A stretch of DNA of 64,000 nucleotides from Ignavibacteriales bacterium UBA1304 (GTDB taxonomy: Bacteria; Bacteroidota; Ignavibacteria; Ignavibacteriales; Ignavibacteriaceae). Below, in pieces: positions 63,676 to 64,000 of the stretch; position 1 is the stretch's first letter, and the number at the start of each line of letters is the position of its first letter. The notes beneath the pieces are model-generated. The model saw only the letters and a program-made list of their open reading frames with translations, searched no databases and was not told the DNA's origin. Location of the stretch: the NCBI GenBank assembly GCA_002307295.1, contig DBTY01000034.1, forward strand, positions 62,001-126,000, written 5' to 3'. Both the position numbers and the translations under genes were made by a program.

Positions 63676-64000
63676 ATGTTCAATATAGAAGAATTCGATT
63701 TAAAACTTGACTCCGATTATATAGGAAGAAATTTTGTGATAATTGAGGAATTAGATTCTACTAATGCCTTTTTGCTCGATAAAACCAAACAATTTAACGA
63801 AAACGGCACTGTTGTTTTTGCGGAATCCCAAACTCAGGGACGAGGCAGAAAGGATCGCGTTTGGCAAAGCGCGCCTGGGTTAAATCTTACTTTTTCTATT
63901 TTACTAAATAAAAAAGGAAATATCCCGGAATCTTTGAGCCTTCTTAATCTTGGCGTTTCATTAGCCGTAGCTAATTCGCTCGAAAATCTTTATAACGTAA
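63676..64000 (+). CDS. birA: Biotin-[acetyl-CoA carboxylase] ligase, partial at window end
   Basis: First 108 codons of biotin protein ligase, cut by the window. IIEELDSTNAFLLDK, then VVFAESQTQGRGRKDRVW and APGLNLTFSILL are the catalytic-core motifs that make and transfer biotinyl-AMP. The catalytic domain begins at once, without the N-terminal winged helix of E. coli BirA, so it is a monofunctional ligase rather than a repressor. ATG with GAGG five bases upstream. Confidence 0.93.
   Translation, partial: MFNIEEFDLKLDSDYIGRNFVIIEELDSTNAFLLDKTKQFNENGTVVFAESQTQGRGRKDRVWQSAPGLNLTFSILLNKKGNIPESLSLLNLGVSLAVANSLENLYNV

Overview
The window reads as AT-rich chromosomal DNA from a Gram-negative bacterium, most likely of the Ignavibacteria/Chlorobi/Bacteroidota lineage. 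The evidence is a very large subtilase ending in a type IX secretion sorting domain (YPNPFNPST motif), the hpnCDE route to squalene, an LpxH-like lipid A enzyme, an RND-TolC pump, a histone H1-like protein, and frequent TTG/GTG starts. There is no rRNA, CRISPR array or prophage. Two tRNA genes are present: Leu-CAG on minus and Arg-UCG on plus.

Region by region. 1-860 holds an orphan hypothetical gene between two copies of a GC-rich hairpin. 865-5406 holds citrate synthase, then the hpnC-hpnD-hpnE squalene operon and tRNA-Leu. 5467-10208 holds envelope genes (PBP1A, LpxH-like hydrolase) and a secreted M1 aminopeptidase. 10323-14348 holds glgC, uvrC and an L,D-transpeptidase, followed by a 410-bp repeat-rich gap. 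14759-19116 holds a LUD-domain protein, panD, a secreted protein, a LytR_C protein, rsfS and argS. 19139-25724 is a minus-strand run: comF, a VWA membrane protein, phzF-like, surE, dinB and DUF72. 25859-27481 holds tRNA-Arg, a membrane pentapeptide-repeat protein and the remnant of a second copy of it. 27560-30791 is a divergent lysine-catabolic pair (ALDH7-type dehydrogenase and lysine 6-transaminase). 30862-39299 holds rsmI, a REP-associated transposase with palindromes, apt, dus, an MFS transporter, a CapA-like protein, an H1-like protein, an iron-sulfur oxidoreductase and bioY. 39460-45683 holds the T9SS subtilase, a radical SAM protein and an aldo/keto reductase. 45896-52187 is a TolC/adaptor/RND efflux operon next to its TetR regulator. 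52188-52797 contains a gene remnant and palindromes. 53797-60340 is a signalling cluster of five two-component proteins. 60540-63466 is a heat-shock cluster (hsp20-dnaK-hsp20). The window ends inside birA.

The sequence links several genes together. HpnC, D and E make squalene from farnesyl diphosphate. Lysine 6-transaminase and the dehydrogenase convert lysine to 2-aminoadipate. A matching operator palindrome lies upstream of both tetR and the efflux operon. One multi-PAS histidine kinase sits with a stand-alone receiver, two receiver-HDOD proteins and a receiver-(degenerate HD-GYP) protein; one of the HDOD receivers has lost its acidic pocket. The small heat-shock gene is preceded by a good -24/-12 (sigma-54) promoter with an array of TGACA octamers further upstream. 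The least explained parts are this promoter region, the signalling cluster, the hairpin-flanked orphan gene, and the palindromes around the REP transposase.
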